Origin: a virus
Direction: 5' to 3' (one strand)
Virus record (IMG/VR): IMGVR_UViG_3300037258_000279
Coordinates: 1-64,000 of that record
DNA length: 64,000 nucleotides
Shown: one piece after another, positions 31,239-38,918 of the stretch
How the letters are laid out: each line of letters begins with the position of its first letter
Position numbering within the stretch: position 1 is the first letter of the stretch
The notes under the pieces: generated by a model
The model's database searches: none
Told to the model about the DNA's origin: nothing
Seen by the model: the letters and a program-made list of their open reading frames with translations, nothing else
Position numbers and translations under genes: made by a program

Positions 31239-32059
31239 CCGAAGATAACCAACTCGTAACCGACGAGACGCCCGGCATCGGCCACAATCAAGGTCCCGAG
31301 TTTCTTGAGGTGATCGACCTGCCGACACTCCTGGCGGACCTGCGCGAGGACCGCGCCCGCGGCGATGATCTGGTCGCGACCTTCAACAAGGCGCTGATCG
31401 TCGATGGCCCGACCGCGACTAGCGCCACCCAGCTTGCCGCGCAGATCAAGGAACATGGCGAAAAGGTCGATGCTCGGCGCGTCGATCGCAAGAAACCCTT
31501 TCTCGAGCAGGAGCGCCTGATCGACGAGCAATACGGCTCGATCATCAAGCCGCTGGAAACCGCCTATGCGGCGTTGCGCAAGATGCTCAACACCTTCATC
31601 CAGCGCCAGGCGGCGGAAGCGGCAGCCGAGAAGGCCAGGGCGCTGGAAGAACAGCGCCAACGCCAGATCGATGCTGACCGTCTCCGCGAGGCGGCCGAGA
31701 AGGCAGCCGCCAACCCGGCCGGCGATACGGCGCGGCTTCAAGCGCTGAGAGCTCAAGAGGATGCCGACAGCGCCGCGCGGCGGGCCGAGGCGATCCGTCC
31801 GGAGCCCATCCGCAGCGATGCGGGTTCGGTCGGTAGCGTGCGTGTCAGGCAGTTCGAGATCACCGACCCCAAGGTCCTCCTTGCGGCGCTCTTCAAGACC
31901 GAGCGCGCGGCGTTGCTCGAAGCGATTGAGCCCATCGTCAAACGCAAACTGGATGGTTTTTCGTTCGAGAATATCGAGAAAAACCAGGGCGGCGCGCTTG
32001 ATGGGTTGCCGGGCGTTCGCGCTTGGGTTGGTGCGCGCGCGGCGGTGCGCAGGCGTTAG
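31235..32059 (+). CDS. Conserved phage coiled-coil protein (274 aa)
   Basis: Start at 31235 by ATGA overlap. The N-terminus has the phrase GIGHNQGP, recurrent in phage proteins of this kind. The central part is a long Ala/Gln/Glu/Arg-rich coiled coil (RQAAEAAAEKARALEEQRQ), and the C-terminus a globular alpha/beta domain. No catalytic motif is visible. In similar phages, genes of this layout sit near recombination genes, as here beside RecT. Confidence 0.65.
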   Translation: MTEDNQLVTDETPGIGHNQGPEFLEVIDLPTLLADLREDRARGDDLVATFNKALIVDGPTATSATQLAAQIKEHGEKVDARRVDRKKPFLEQERLIDEQYGSIIKPLETAYAALRKMLNTFIQRQAAEAAAEKARALEEQRQRQIDADRLREAAEKAAANPAGDTARLQALRAQEDADSAARRAEAIRPEPIRSDAGSVGSVRVRQFEITDPKVLLAALFKTERAALLEAIEPIVKRKLDGFSFENIEKNQGGALDGLPGVRAWVGARAAVRRR

Positions 32060-32347
32060 ATGCTTGAATCGCGCGAAATCACCGTGGCCCAGGCATTGGA
32101 GCTTCACGCCGAAGCCGCCGAGAGCGGAATCTTGCTCTTGTGGACCGTCACCGACGGCACCAAGGACTATGGCGATCAGTATGTGGCTCGGCCGCATCAG
32201 ATCAACAAAGAGCGCTTTGGCCCCGCGCATATTCATCTGATCGCCGATTCGCTTGAGAACCTGCGCCTAAAACTGCGCGCGTTGCATCTGGTTCGCCTCG
32301 ATCGCCATGTCAAAGACGAGCCGATCATCGTCGAGGTCTGGCTATGA
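32060..32347 (+). CDS. Small conserved hypothetical protein (95 aa)
   Basis: Follows the previous stop directly. It looks like a compact alpha/beta protein (GILLLWTVTDGTKDYGDQYV, AHIHLIADSLENLRLKLRAL) with a final beta strand. Its stop overlaps a short frame that leads to the Dam-type methyltransferase. Function unknown. Confidence 0.6.
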   Translation: MLESREITVAQALELHAEAAESGILLLWTVTDGTKDYGDQYVARPHQINKERFGPAHIHLIADSLENLRLKLRALHLVRLDRHVKDEPIIVEVWL

Positions 32348-32418
32348 ACGATTTGCCGGCGACGTCCTGTGTCTTCTGCATGCTTATCCGGTTGACATCC
32401 ATGAGTGCTAAATCTTGA
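32344..32418 (+). CDS. Possible 24-aa leader peptide
   Basis: ATG at 32344 overlaps the previous stop (ATGA), and the TGA at 32416-32418 overlaps a TTG start of the methyltransferase gene. It contains two Cys (SCVFCML). The exact nesting between two genes is the only support; it could couple translation of the methyltransferase. Confidence 0.4.
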   Translation: MNDLPATSCVFCMLIRLTSMSAKS

Positions 32419-32951
32419 TCGTCGCCGCGCACCGCTTCGATAACGCCAAGCGCCGCCGCTCGGACGGTCATGCCCGCAATGCGATGCTCACGCCGGGCTA
32501 TGTGCTTGAACCGATCCGGCTGTTACTTGGCGGTATTGGCCTCGATCCATGTACCGAACCGGATAACCCGACCGGCGCGGATGAGTTTTACGCGCTTCCG
32601 CAGGACGGCGCGACGCTTCCGTGGTCGCAGCCGACCGTATTCTGTAATCCACCTTACGGCGAGGCGCGCAACCGCTGGGTAGACCGCTGTATTAGCGAGG
32701 GAAAATTGCGTGGCGTGGTACTTTTGATCCCATCGCATACCGAAACGAAGATATTCCAAGTAGCCCTTCGTGCTTGTCGCTCAGTTGTTTTTGTGAGCGC
32801 CCGTTTGCGGTTTGGCGTCTTGCGAGAAAATCGCCGACAAGAAGCGGCGTCACACGGATCGGCCATCTTTGGCTTTGGTGTGGACGTTTCGCCGCTCGGC
32901 AATCTTGGCACACCGATGGTCGTCCCAATGAATGGTAGCGATGGGCGCTAA
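32415..32951 (+). CDS. dam: Dam-type N6-adenine DNA methyltransferase (phage form)
   Basis: 178 residues. GIGLDPCTEPDNPTGADEFY and VFCNPPYGEARNRWV match the phage DNA N-6-adenine-methyltransferase family (PF05869); NPPY is the catalytic motif IV. The phage form is short and lacks a separate target domain. The start is TTG at 32415; an internal ATG at 32484 is possible. It may modify phage DNA against restriction. It is separate from the SPPY methyltransferase at 22.7 kb. Confidence 0.8.
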   Translation: MIVAAHRFDNAKRRRSDGHARNAMLTPGYVLEPIRLLLGGIGLDPCTEPDNPTGADEFYALPQDGATLPWSQPTVFCNPPYGEARNRWVDRCISEGKLRGVVLLIPSHTETKIFQVALRACRSVVFVSARLRFGVLRENRRQEAASHGSAIFGFGVDVSPLGNLGTPMVVPMNGSDGR

Positions 32952-33017
32952 CCGGATAAGCATGATCTTCTGTAATCACTGGCATCATATCGAACGCGGC
33001 AACTTTGCGAGGAAACC

Positions 33018-34499
33018 ATGAACGACACGGAAACCAACCAGAACCAGCAAGTCGCGGCCACATCGGAGCCGCGCGGCAACGCCATGGAGGCGTTCCGTGA
33101 ACAACTTGTACGAGTCGAACAGCAATTCGCTAGCGTGCTTCCAAGCACGGTGTCGATGGCCAAGTTCAAGGCGGTCCTTATGTCGGCCGTCAACCAGAAC
33201 CCGGACCTGATCTTTTGCGATCGCCGCTCATTTTGGAGCTCATCCGTCAAATGCGCCGCTGACGGCTTAGTGCCCGATGGCCGCGAGGCAGTCCTTCTAC
33301 CATTCAAGTCGAGGGTCAAGCGCCGCGATCCGGTTACGGGCATCGACCGGGAAATTTGGGTCGATCTCGTGACCTATATCCCCATGATCGCCGGCGTCCG
33401 AAAGCGCATGCGCAACAGCGGCGAGGTCAACTCGGCTGTTGCTGAAGTCGTCTTTCGTGGCGACAAGTTCAAGTATCGTCTCGGTGACGACGCCTTCATC
33501 GAGCATGAGCCGCCGCCCTTGGATCAGGACCGCGGCGATGCCGTGGGTGCCTATGCCGTCATCCGGCTTTCCAACGGCGAAGTGATTCGCGAGGTCATGT
33601 CGTTCAAGGAGATCGAGCGTATCCGCCTGTCGAGCAAAGCCAAGGACGGCCCCGCGTGGAAGAACCATTGGGGCGAGATGGCGCGCAAGACCGTGATGAA
33701 GCGCGCGTCGAAGTCGGCGCCGATGTCCGCAGACCTTAACCGCCTGATGAGCCGCGAAGACGAGCCTGCGGAGATCCCGGACGACGCTCCGCATACGGTC
33801 GGCGATCAAGACGAGACAAGGATGCTGGCGACCGGCAATGGCGAGCCTATCCCGAACGACGATCGGCCGGTCTACGAGGTGACGTCATGCGACGGCGAGG
33901 TGATCGGGTTCCGCACGATCAAGACGGCCGAGGATGCCCTCGTCATCGTGGCTGAAGAAGCCGGGCGCCAGGGGATCGACATCCTGCGCGGCATGCTCGA
34001 GAGCAATCAAGCCGTGATCGCCCAGATCCACGCCACGGACGCCGGCGCCGCGAACCGCATCGCTGCCGCATTCAACGAGCAGCGTGTCCGCATCGAAGGC
34101 ACGGCCCAGGCGCAGAAAACCGACGCACCGCAACAGCAGGAAAGCCGCTCAGCATCGGCGGCGCCGGTCCAGCAGGCCACCGTGGCGCAGTCCGAACAGA
34201 CGCGCGGCACGCCCCCGCCGGCCGGCACGGCGGCGGAGAGCGTGTCCTGGTTCGACAACACGCAGCAGGGTGATTTGCTACTCGGGGTTCCCCAGCGCGG
34301 CGGCAAGCCCGACTACCGCTCGTGGATGGTGGCGCTGTTCATGCCGCGGCTGAGACAAGCCGTCACGGCCGATCACATCACCTATCTGATGGGCGACAAC
34401 GAGAAGAACTTGTCGGACTGGCGCATGCAGGCGACGGAGCAGCAACGTCGCGAATTCGACGATCTCCTGCTGATCGAGCAGCGCCGCGTCAAAAGATAA
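33018..34499 (+). CDS. recT: RecT-family single-strand annealing protein
   Basis: 493 residues. FREQLVRVEQQFASVLPST, AKFKAVLMSAVNQNPDLIFC, DRRSFWSSSVKCAADGLVPD, then EAVLLPFKSRVK and YIPMIAGVRKRMRN are typical RecT positions. Residues 250-320 are an acidic linker, and the C-terminal 100 residues (SVSWFDNTQQ onward) are a separate extension. RecT anneals complementary single strands; the usual 5'-3' exonuclease partner is not obvious in this window, although RusA is encoded in the divergent operon. Confidence 0.9.
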   Translation: MNDTETNQNQQVAATSEPRGNAMEAFREQLVRVEQQFASVLPSTVSMAKFKAVLMSAVNQNPDLIFCDRRSFWSSSVKCAADGLVPDGREAVLLPFKSRVKRRDPVTGIDREIWVDLVTYIPMIAGVRKRMRNSGEVNSAVAEVVFRGDKFKYRLGDDAFIEHEPPPLDQDRGDAVGAYAVIRLSNGEVIREVMSFKEIERIRLSSKAKDGPAWKNHWGEMARKTVMKRASKSAPMSADLNRLMSREDEPAEIPDDAPHTVGDQDETRMLATGNGEPIPNDDRPVYEVTSCDGEVIGFRTIKTAEDALVIVAEEAGRQGIDILRGMLESNQAVIAQIHATDAGAANRIAAAFNEQRVRIEGTAQAQKTDAPQQQESRSASAAPVQQATVAQSEQTRGTPPPAGTAAESVSWFDNTQQGDLLLGVPQRGGKPDYRSWMVALFMPRLRQAVTADHITYLMGDNEKNLSDWRMQATEQQRREFDDLLLIEQRRVKR

Positions 34500-34549
34500 G
34501 ATGATCCCACGCGTCGAGCCCTGCCAGCGTTACTGAAAGGGAAGAAGTG

Positions 34550-34894
34550 ATGGCTGATGTACCGGAGGCGCTGCGAGACGCGGTGCGGGAAGCGTTAGAC
34601 GCCGCGCTCGTTGAGGAAGGCGACGTAAAAGCCTGTGTCGAAATAGGTTGGAACGCCGCGCTCAACGCGATGGCGGCTTGGAATCTAAGTCAGGCAGCCC
34701 CGCTCTCCGCACGCAAAAAAAAACCGCTAGCCCCGCCGAGCGCTGCGGAGCGCCTGCGTATATACGCGGAAAAATTCGGGCTTCGGGACACTTTGCATAT
34801 GGCTAAGATCGTCAGTGGGGACGCTCTTTTCGTAGAGTTTTCGCCCATTCTCCGTAAGCAGTTGAGGCTCATGAAGGTAAAGCCAAAACATTAG
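34550..34894 (+). CDS. Hypothetical protein (114 aa)
   Basis: ATG at 34550 after GAAGAAGTG. Helical acidic N-terminus (RDAVREALDAALVEEG), then an Ala-rich stretch and a Lys-rich segment coded by a run of nine A at about 34715, a possible slippage site. The C-terminus (FGLRDTLHMAKIVSG) may be helical. A leftward frame at 34727-34990 overlaps it; the rightward reading is preferred because of operon direction. Confidence 0.5.
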   Translation: MADVPEALRDAVREALDAALVEEGDVKACVEIGWNAALNAMAAWNLSQAAPLSARKKKPLAPPSAAERLRIYAEKFGLRDTLHMAKIVSGDALFVEFSPILRKQLRLMKVKPKH

Positions 34895-34984
34895 TGCCGC
34901 TTCCTCATCGCTAGTCTTGTCGCCAATGCCTTCCAGCGCCACCAGGCAGCTACGACTTTGGCACTGCTGTGCGGCCCACGTCTT

Positions 34985-35122
34985 ATGCATGAGGATAGAT
35001 TCTTTAGCTACGCAACGAGCGCCGCGCCACTCGGGGGATGGATAGCCGGGCTACTGATCACGTCAGGATATGAAGACGGATTTTCCTTTGCCCTCGACAA
35101 TGACTGCTCTCGAAAGGACTGA
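34985..35122 (+). CDS. Small hypothetical protein (45 aa)
   Basis: Frame from ATG 34985 to TGA 35120-35122 beginning MHEDRFFSYATSAAPLGG, with one hydrophobic segment (APLGGWIAGLLITSG) that could be a membrane helix. It ends two bases before the next gene's start region, in a gap otherwise empty. Moderate support only. Confidence 0.4.
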   Translation: MHEDRFFSYATSAAPLGGWIAGLLITSGYEDGFSFALDNDCSRKD

Positions 35123-35125
35123 ACG

Positions 35126-35365
35126 ATGCCTCTTGATGATACGATTGGACTGCTCGACCCCAAGGTGAAGCCCGAAGTTTTCAGCGTCGAAGGGCTGCGA
35201 GATTGGCCGCAGACAATGCCGCCAAATGATTATTACGATTTCCTCGACCCCCAAGGCAAATGTCTATTCGGGCTTTTTTACGTCGAGCACGCCTGGACTT
35301 TCGGCGCTGCCCTTGCTCGTTGCGAGGCATATCTCTCGACTACCAGCGGCGACGGAAGGGATTGA
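35126..35365 (+). CDS. Hypothetical protein (79 aa)
   Basis: AAGGACTGAACG precedes the ATG. An acidic N-terminal part is followed by a compact alpha/beta pattern (DYYDFLDPQGKCLFGLFY). The stop is one base before an ATG of a small membrane-peptide frame. Function unknown. Confidence 0.55.
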   Translation: MPLDDTIGLLDPKVKPEVFSVEGLRDWPQTMPPNDYYDFLDPQGKCLFGLFYVEHAWTFGAALARCEAYLSTTSGDGRD

Positions 35366-35470
35366 ATGACCACCCTTCGCTTCCTCGCTCGTCTCGTCTT
35401 GTCGCCGGTTCTGGTGTGGCCATGGCTCAAGGGCGTGGCGCGCGACTACAGGCTCGATCCGCATGGGTGA
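35366..35470 (+). CDS. 34-aa membrane peptide
   Basis: Starts right after the previous stop: MTTLRFLARLVLSPVLVW is basic-hydrophobic, followed by a short polar tail. It could be a signal-anchor peptide. It is the last rightward gene before the terminator at 35473-35499. Confidence 0.45.
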   Translation: MTTLRFLARLVLSPVLVWPWLKGVARDYRLDPHG

Positions 35471-35472
35471 AA

Positions 35473-35499
35473 CAAAAAGGCCGCCCCGAAGGACGGCCT
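35473..35499 (-). terminator. Terminator between convergent operons
   Basis: AGGCCG at 35478-35483 pairs with CGGCCT at 35494-35499 with further CC/GG pairs inside. On the leftward strand it is followed by TTTTTG, so it mainly ends the leftward operon that includes the patatin gene. It may also slow rightward transcription. Confidence 0.65.
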
Positions 35500-35532
35500 G
35501 AGTTTGCGCGCCAGAGGTCAATCAGGCGCGGG

Positions 35533-36420
35533 TTACGCTAGAACGGCTCTTGCTCGATCCAGATTTTCCGACGCCGCCATCGTCACGGCCGCAGTTTGAA
35601 TAGCGGCAATGTTCTCAGCGCTCGCATCATCGAAGTCAGAATCAACGCCAGGCGGCAACGTGATGGTGACGCGCTCGACCGCGGCGTTCGGCGACTCGGA
35701 CGCCAGGCGCTCGACCGGGCTGACCTGGAACGCCATCATTGCCGATACGATGTTCGGCAGTACGCCGATGAACCCATCATCTCTCAGTGAAATCGGCTTG
35801 GTGCGCTGGCCGGTCCCGAGGGATAACACCGCCAATTCGTCGCCGGGCCAAAGATGCCGAGCGTCAAGGATCGCGGCCAGCGTCGGGTTGTTAAGGCCCA
35901 TGCCGCCGTCCCAACAGTCAAACTGCTCGCCGGCGGCGCTCTTAATGGAGGCGTGGGGGAAGTAGGTCGGCGCCGCGCTGGTGGCTCGCGCCACGTCCTT
36001 TAGGGCGAAGTCGTGGGACGGCTTGGCCTTCGCGACCCAGGACTTAAAGAACATGACCGATACGGTGCCCAAGACGCACGTTGGCACGAGCAAGTTGGTA
36101 CTGGCGCTGCTCAGCATGGCATCGCCGAAAGTCTGCGCCAGGAACGCTTCCAGAGGTTCGGCGCTGTAGCGCGCATCGAAGGGGCGCAGCACGTCGCGCT
36201 GTAGGCTCTTGGCGAAGATCGTGCCCCCGTCCTGCACCAGCATGTTCTCGATCGCGGCGGCCGCTACCCCATGGGCGAGCCCGCACGCGATGATGCCGCC
36301 GATCGAGGTGCCGGACACCAAATCCCAATCGACGGGACCGAGCGCAGCCAAAAAATGCGCCGGCAGGATGCCGAAGATCCCGCCACCATCGATCGAGAGA
36401 ATCCGGCGCTTCATCTTCAA
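35533..36420 (-). CDS. Patatin-like phospholipase
   Basis: 295 residues. SIDGGGIFGILPA near 10 is the oxyanion hole, GTSIG with Ser39 is the nucleophile elbow, and DGGMGLNNP (Asp171) completes the Ser-Asp dyad of patatin lipases. Full length and intact for the fold. It would cleave acyl chains from membrane lipids. It is the last gene of a leftward group with a lipoprotein and membrane protein, so a role in lysis or membrane change is plausible. CapV-type antiphage effectors share this fold, but no cyclic-nucleotide gene is seen nearby. Confidence 0.9.
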   Translation of the reverse strand: MKMKRRILSIDGGGIFGILPAHFLAALGPVDWDLVSGTSIGGIIACGLAHGVAAAAIENMLVQDGGTIFAKSLQRDVLRPFDARYSAEPLEAFLAQTFGDAMLSSASTNLLVPTCVLGTVSVMFFKSWVAKAKPSHDFALKDVARATSAAPTYFPHASIKSAAGEQFDCWDGGMGLNNPTLAAILDARHLWPGDELAVLSLGTGQRTKPISLRDDGFIGVLPNIVSAMMAFQVSPVERLASESPNAAVERVTITLPPGVDSDFDDASAENIAAIQTAAVTMAASENLDRARAVLA

Positions 36421-36439
36421 GCTTCCGGTCGTCTTAAAC

Positions 36440-36988
36440 TCACGGAATCTTTGCCAGCGCGCTCATCAGCGATGTCAGGTCGGCGACCGTCCGAACCTGA
36501 TCCATCTGCACGTCGGCGATCAGCGGTCCGCATCCGTTGGCGAAAGTGGTACGCATCGCTGGCGTGATTACGCCGGCTTTGATCGTATCCGCCGCGTTGA
36601 GCGCGGCCTTGGCGATCAAGCGGGCCTCTTCGGCCTTATAGGCGAGCCCCGGTGTCACGCCGGCGGGAAGAGTCGGCTGGACGATGATCGGTGTCGGAAT
36701 GATCGGCGTGAACGAACTGACGATCGAATAGAGCGCCGCCGAGCAGTTATAAGACTGAGTGTCCTTATTCGCTGTCGCCAGCGCTTCCGTGGCGAGCAAG
36801 TCGGACGAAGAATATCCGACCAAGCCAGTGCCAGCCGAGCCTGGCGTTGCGGCAACGGCGGCCGTTGTCGTGGTGACGCCGTTCACGGTGGTGGTACTGG
36901 CCGGGGTGCCGGCTGTTGGCAGTGTCGCTGGCGTGCCGCAAGCGGCGAGCACAAGCAACACGATGAGCGCGGGGTAACGGTGTTTCAC
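36440..36988 (-). CDS. Lipoprotein (182 aa)
   Basis: An N-terminal signal (MKHRYPALIVLLVLAAC) ends in the lipobox LAAC before GTPA, giving a lipid-anchored Cys. The next 50 residues are Thr/Ala/Gly-rich and probably extended. The rest is helical, with two cysteines. It is exported to the envelope by signal peptidase II rules. Encoded next to a patatin-like lipase and a small membrane protein. Possible roles are superinfection exclusion or a spanin-like part; not decided. Confidence 0.7.
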   Translation of the reverse strand: MKHRYPALIVLLVLAACGTPATLPTAGTPASTTTVNGVTTTTAAVAATPGSAGTGLVGYSSSDLLATEALATANKDTQSYNCSAALYSIVSSFTPIIPTPIIVQPTLPAGVTPGLAYKAEEARLIAKAALNAADTIKAGVITPAMRTTFANGCGPLIADVQMDQVRTVADLTSLMSALAKIP

Positions 36989-37011
36989 GTGTGCCTCCTT
37001 TTATGCCGAAT

Positions 37012-37221
37012 TTATGCCGCGCTGGCCGCGACGTCGTCGTACAGCTTCTCGCCGTCGGCAACGTCTTTTTCGACCACGGCGATGTCGTCCGCCGTGACGA
37101 CCGGCATCTGCCCGGCCTTGAGCGACGCGACCCACGCCTTGATGATCGGAACGGACTTGGCGAAATCGGGAATATCACCCGATGCGTCGCCGGCGAATTT
37201 GATGAGTTGTGCAGCGTTCAC
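37012..37221 (-). CDS. Small hypothetical protein (69 aa)
   Basis: Begins MNAAQLIKFAGDASGDIPDF, a mostly helical, acidic protein with no signal peptide or membrane helix (one weak hydrophobic stretch, PIIKAWVASLKAG). It lies between a lipoprotein gene and a membrane-protein gene in a leftward operon. Function unknown. Confidence 0.55.
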   Translation of the reverse strand: MNAAQLIKFAGDASGDIPDFAKSVPIIKAWVASLKAGQMPVVTADDIAVVEKDVADGEKLYDDVAASAA

Positions 37222-37265
37222 GGCTTGCTCCTTGACTGTCTTATTGGAATTGAGACAAGTAAATC

Positions 37266-37715
37266 CTATACCATAGGTGGTGCTGGCACGCCCCCGTTTT
37301 TGTTCAATTCAATCACTTGCGCGAGCGCGGCAGTATGGACGTCGTCCGGCACCGCAGCGATTGCCGCGTGGGTCAGTTGATCGGGAGCGACGCCAGCGCG
37401 CTCAGCGGCTACGGCAACACGGGTGGCGGCAGCCCCTTCGTTCTTGACCTCAACGACCTGCTGTTCAGTCTTCTGTGCGGCCCAGCGCTGCATCAGACGC
37501 GACAGCACGACGCCCGCGATTCCGAATGCACCGATCGCTGCTGGTTCGGCAGCCCAATGCCACGCATTTAGGGTTGTCGCGTTGACCCCGAGGTGCGTTA
37601 GCGCGCTGAAGGCACCGCCCCACATAATGCGTGTGAGTTGCAGAATGATCGTTTCGCGATGATCGGCCGCCAGCTTCGTCAGCTTGCGCGCCCCAGACAA
37701 CATGATCGCTTTCAT
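37266..37715 (-). CDS. Membrane protein, holin-like layout (149 aa)
   Basis: Start at 37715 (MKAIMLSGARKLTK) rather than 37832. One or two hydrophobic helices near residues 25-45 and 50-75 (AAIGAFGIAGVVLSRL), then a long helical, Ala-rich, charged C-terminus with Gln/Glu/Val repeats. The small-N-terminus, hydrophobic-hairpin, charged-tail pattern is seen in some holins. No family match. It lies with a lipoprotein and lipase. Confidence 0.5.
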   Translation of the reverse strand: MKAIMLSGARKLTKLAADHRETIILQLTRIMWGGAFSALTHLGVNATTLNAWHWAAEPAAIGAFGIAGVVLSRLMQRWAAQKTEQQVVEVKNEGAAATRVAVAAERAGVAPDQLTHAAIAAVPDDVHTAALAQVIELNKNGGVPAPPMV

Positions 37716-37912
37716 GCGGTCAGCCCGGCGTGTCGCGTGCCGAGATTCGGAATCGCCATCGGATCCGACTGCGCCAACCCCAATCCCCCAGCGGAAAGAC
37801 GAGCCGGTTAGCCTGGAAGGTTCCCCACCCAACCTCCCCGGCTCAAGTTTAGGGAGGAAACGCCTAGAAGACGTACAGCATGATCATCGGGCGACGACCA
37901 AGCCGCGAACAA

Positions 37913-37941
37913 TTTATACCGGATTTTGCGGTCGCTTGCTA
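37913..37941 (-). promoter_or_regulatory. Candidate leftward promoter
   Basis: On the leftward strand TAGCAA (37936-37941) and TATAAA (37913-37918) are 17 bases apart, in the 230-base gap upstream of the membrane-protein gene. The -10 fits consensus well, the -35 weakly. It could start the membrane/lipoprotein/lipase operon. Confidence 0.4.
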
Positions 37942-37947
37942 GCGTGA

Positions 37948-38493
37948 TTAGCGCTCGAGCTCGGCCGACCAGTAAAGCCAATCGCCGAACGATTCTTTGA
38001 CGTCATTCGGCAGCAGCTCGAGCCCGGCCCGCAGCAACTCGCTGTGGGTCGGCTGCCGCGGGAGCGATAGCGGCTTCATCAAGTCGCCGTCCCTCTTCGC
38101 CAGATTGCATGGCGAGCACGACGTCAGGATGTTGTCCCAGGTCGTCTTGCCACCCCTGGCGCGCGGGTTAAGGTGATCGAACGTCAGATCCTGGCGCTCG
38201 AACCGCTCGCCGCAATATTGGCACCGGTAGCGATCGCGCAGATAGACCGACGCGCGGCAGAACTTCGGCTTGCCATGCACCGGCGCGAACTCGCGCAGCA
38301 TCACGACCTTCGGCACAGTGATCGTGGTCGACGGCGAGCGCAGTGCTTCCGGTCATTCGTCGATCGCGACGACGCGGTCCATGTAGATGGCGTGTACGGC
38401 GTCCTCGGCCGACCAGATGCTCAAGGGCCAGGTCGAGAGAGGTCTGGCGTCCGAATTGAGGACGAGACAGCGTCTTTGTAGGCCGGCGTTCAT
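37948..38493 (-). CDS. HNH endonuclease with in-frame TGA (recoded or broken)
   Basis: One continuous frame in two open parts. Part 1 (38493 to 38356, start MNAGLQRRCLVLNSD, then STWPLSIWSAEDA) is the N-terminal region typical of phage HNH proteins. Part 2 (38352 to 37948) carries the HNH motif: CQYCGERFERQDLTFDHLNP, GKTTWDNIL and CSPCN. A single TGA at 38353-38355 lies between DE and PEALRSPST in the same frame. HNH relatives usually have a conserved Trp-like position there, so TGA replaces TGG, either as a nonsense mutation or as a read-through/recoded site. The start has AAGGA upstream. The next tRNA is 27 bases away. Confidence 0.75.
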
Positions 38494-38519
38494 GTCGAAG
38501 GCGTCCTTGGTGATGATGA

Positions 38520-38594
38520 TGGAGCCGGCGGAGGGAATCGAACCCGTCGTTGGGACGTTACGAATGTCCTGTCCTGCCACTGAACGACGCCGGC
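38520..38594 (-). tRNA. tRNA-Thr(CGT)
   Basis: 75 bases with encoded CCA, 7-bp acceptor and a TTCGATT T-loop. The anticodon loop TTCGTAA gives CGT (codon ACG). The pair 31-39 is an A-C mismatch. Last gene of the tRNA array in the direction of transcription. Confidence 0.9.
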
Positions 38595-38599
38595 GATGG

Positions 38600-38673
38600 T
38601 GGTGGGCCTGCTCGGAATTGAACCGAGATCAACGCCTTAAAAGGGCGCAGCTTGACCTTCCAGCTACAGACCC
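38600..38673 (-). tRNA. tRNA-Lys(TTT)
   Basis: Encoded CCA, acceptor with one G-U pair. Loop CTTTTAA, anticodon TTT (codons AAA/AAG). T-loop TTCAATT departs from TTCGANN by one base. D-arm is slightly short. Confidence 0.85.
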
Positions 38674-38677
38674 GAAT

Positions 38678-38754
38678 TGGTGCGTCGCCTCGGATTCGAA
38701 CCGAGACTTGCCGGGATTTGAAGCCGGTGCTTCTGCCAATTGAGCGAGCGACGC
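38678..38754 (-). tRNA. tRNA, class I with anticodon CAA (Leu) or shifted TCA
   Basis: 77 bases, well-paired acceptor (GCGTCGC/GCGACGC), T-arm and CCA. Centrally read, the loop TTCAAAT gives CAA (Leu, TTG), but with a 5-base variable loop, not the long arm of tRNA-Leu. One base shifted, CTTCAAA would be TCA, the selenocysteine/opal loop. The 31-39 pair is C-C. The body looks more like tRNA-Trp than tRNA-Leu. Identity uncertain. Confidence 0.75.
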
Positions 38755-38758
38755 GAAA

Positions 38759-38833
38759 TGGTGGTCCCGCAAGGAATCGAACCTTGATCCCGAGATTCGG
38801 ATTCTCGGATGCTATCCGTTGCACTACGGAACC
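38759..38833 (-). tRNA. tRNA-Arg(CCG)
   Basis: Acceptor GGTTCCG/CGGGACC, encoded CCA. Loop ATCCGAA inside a CCGAGA/TCTCGG stem gives anticodon CCG (codon CGG). Its 5' end abuts the 3' end of the neighbouring tRNA-like gene. Confidence 0.9.
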
Positions 38834-38910
38834 GGCACCGGTGACAGGAGTCGAACCTGCATCGTCCAGTTATGCACCGACCGCTTAGAAGGCGAGGCCA
38901 ATACACCGGC
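38834..38910 (-). tRNA. tRNA-like gene, possible Arg(TCT), atypical D-arm
   Basis: A 7-bp acceptor with terminal G-U pair and a good T-arm (GCAGG TTCGACT CCTGT), but CCA is not encoded (CCG). The only canonical loop is CTTCTAA (anticodon TCT), placed too close to the acceptor for a normal D-arm and followed by a 19-base variable stretch. Either degenerate or unusual in shape; identity uncertain. Confidence 0.45.
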
Positions 38911-38918
38911 AAAAAGTC

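Noticed and set aside
34727-34990. Leftward 87-residue frame over the gene at 34550
   Set aside because: It runs against the operon with no clear ribosome-binding site. Its composition is plausible, so doubt remains.
35533-36420. CBASS defence operon based on the patatin-like gene
   Set aside because: No CD-NTase, cap2/cap3 or other partner is encoded beside it; neighbours are a lipoprotein and a membrane protein.
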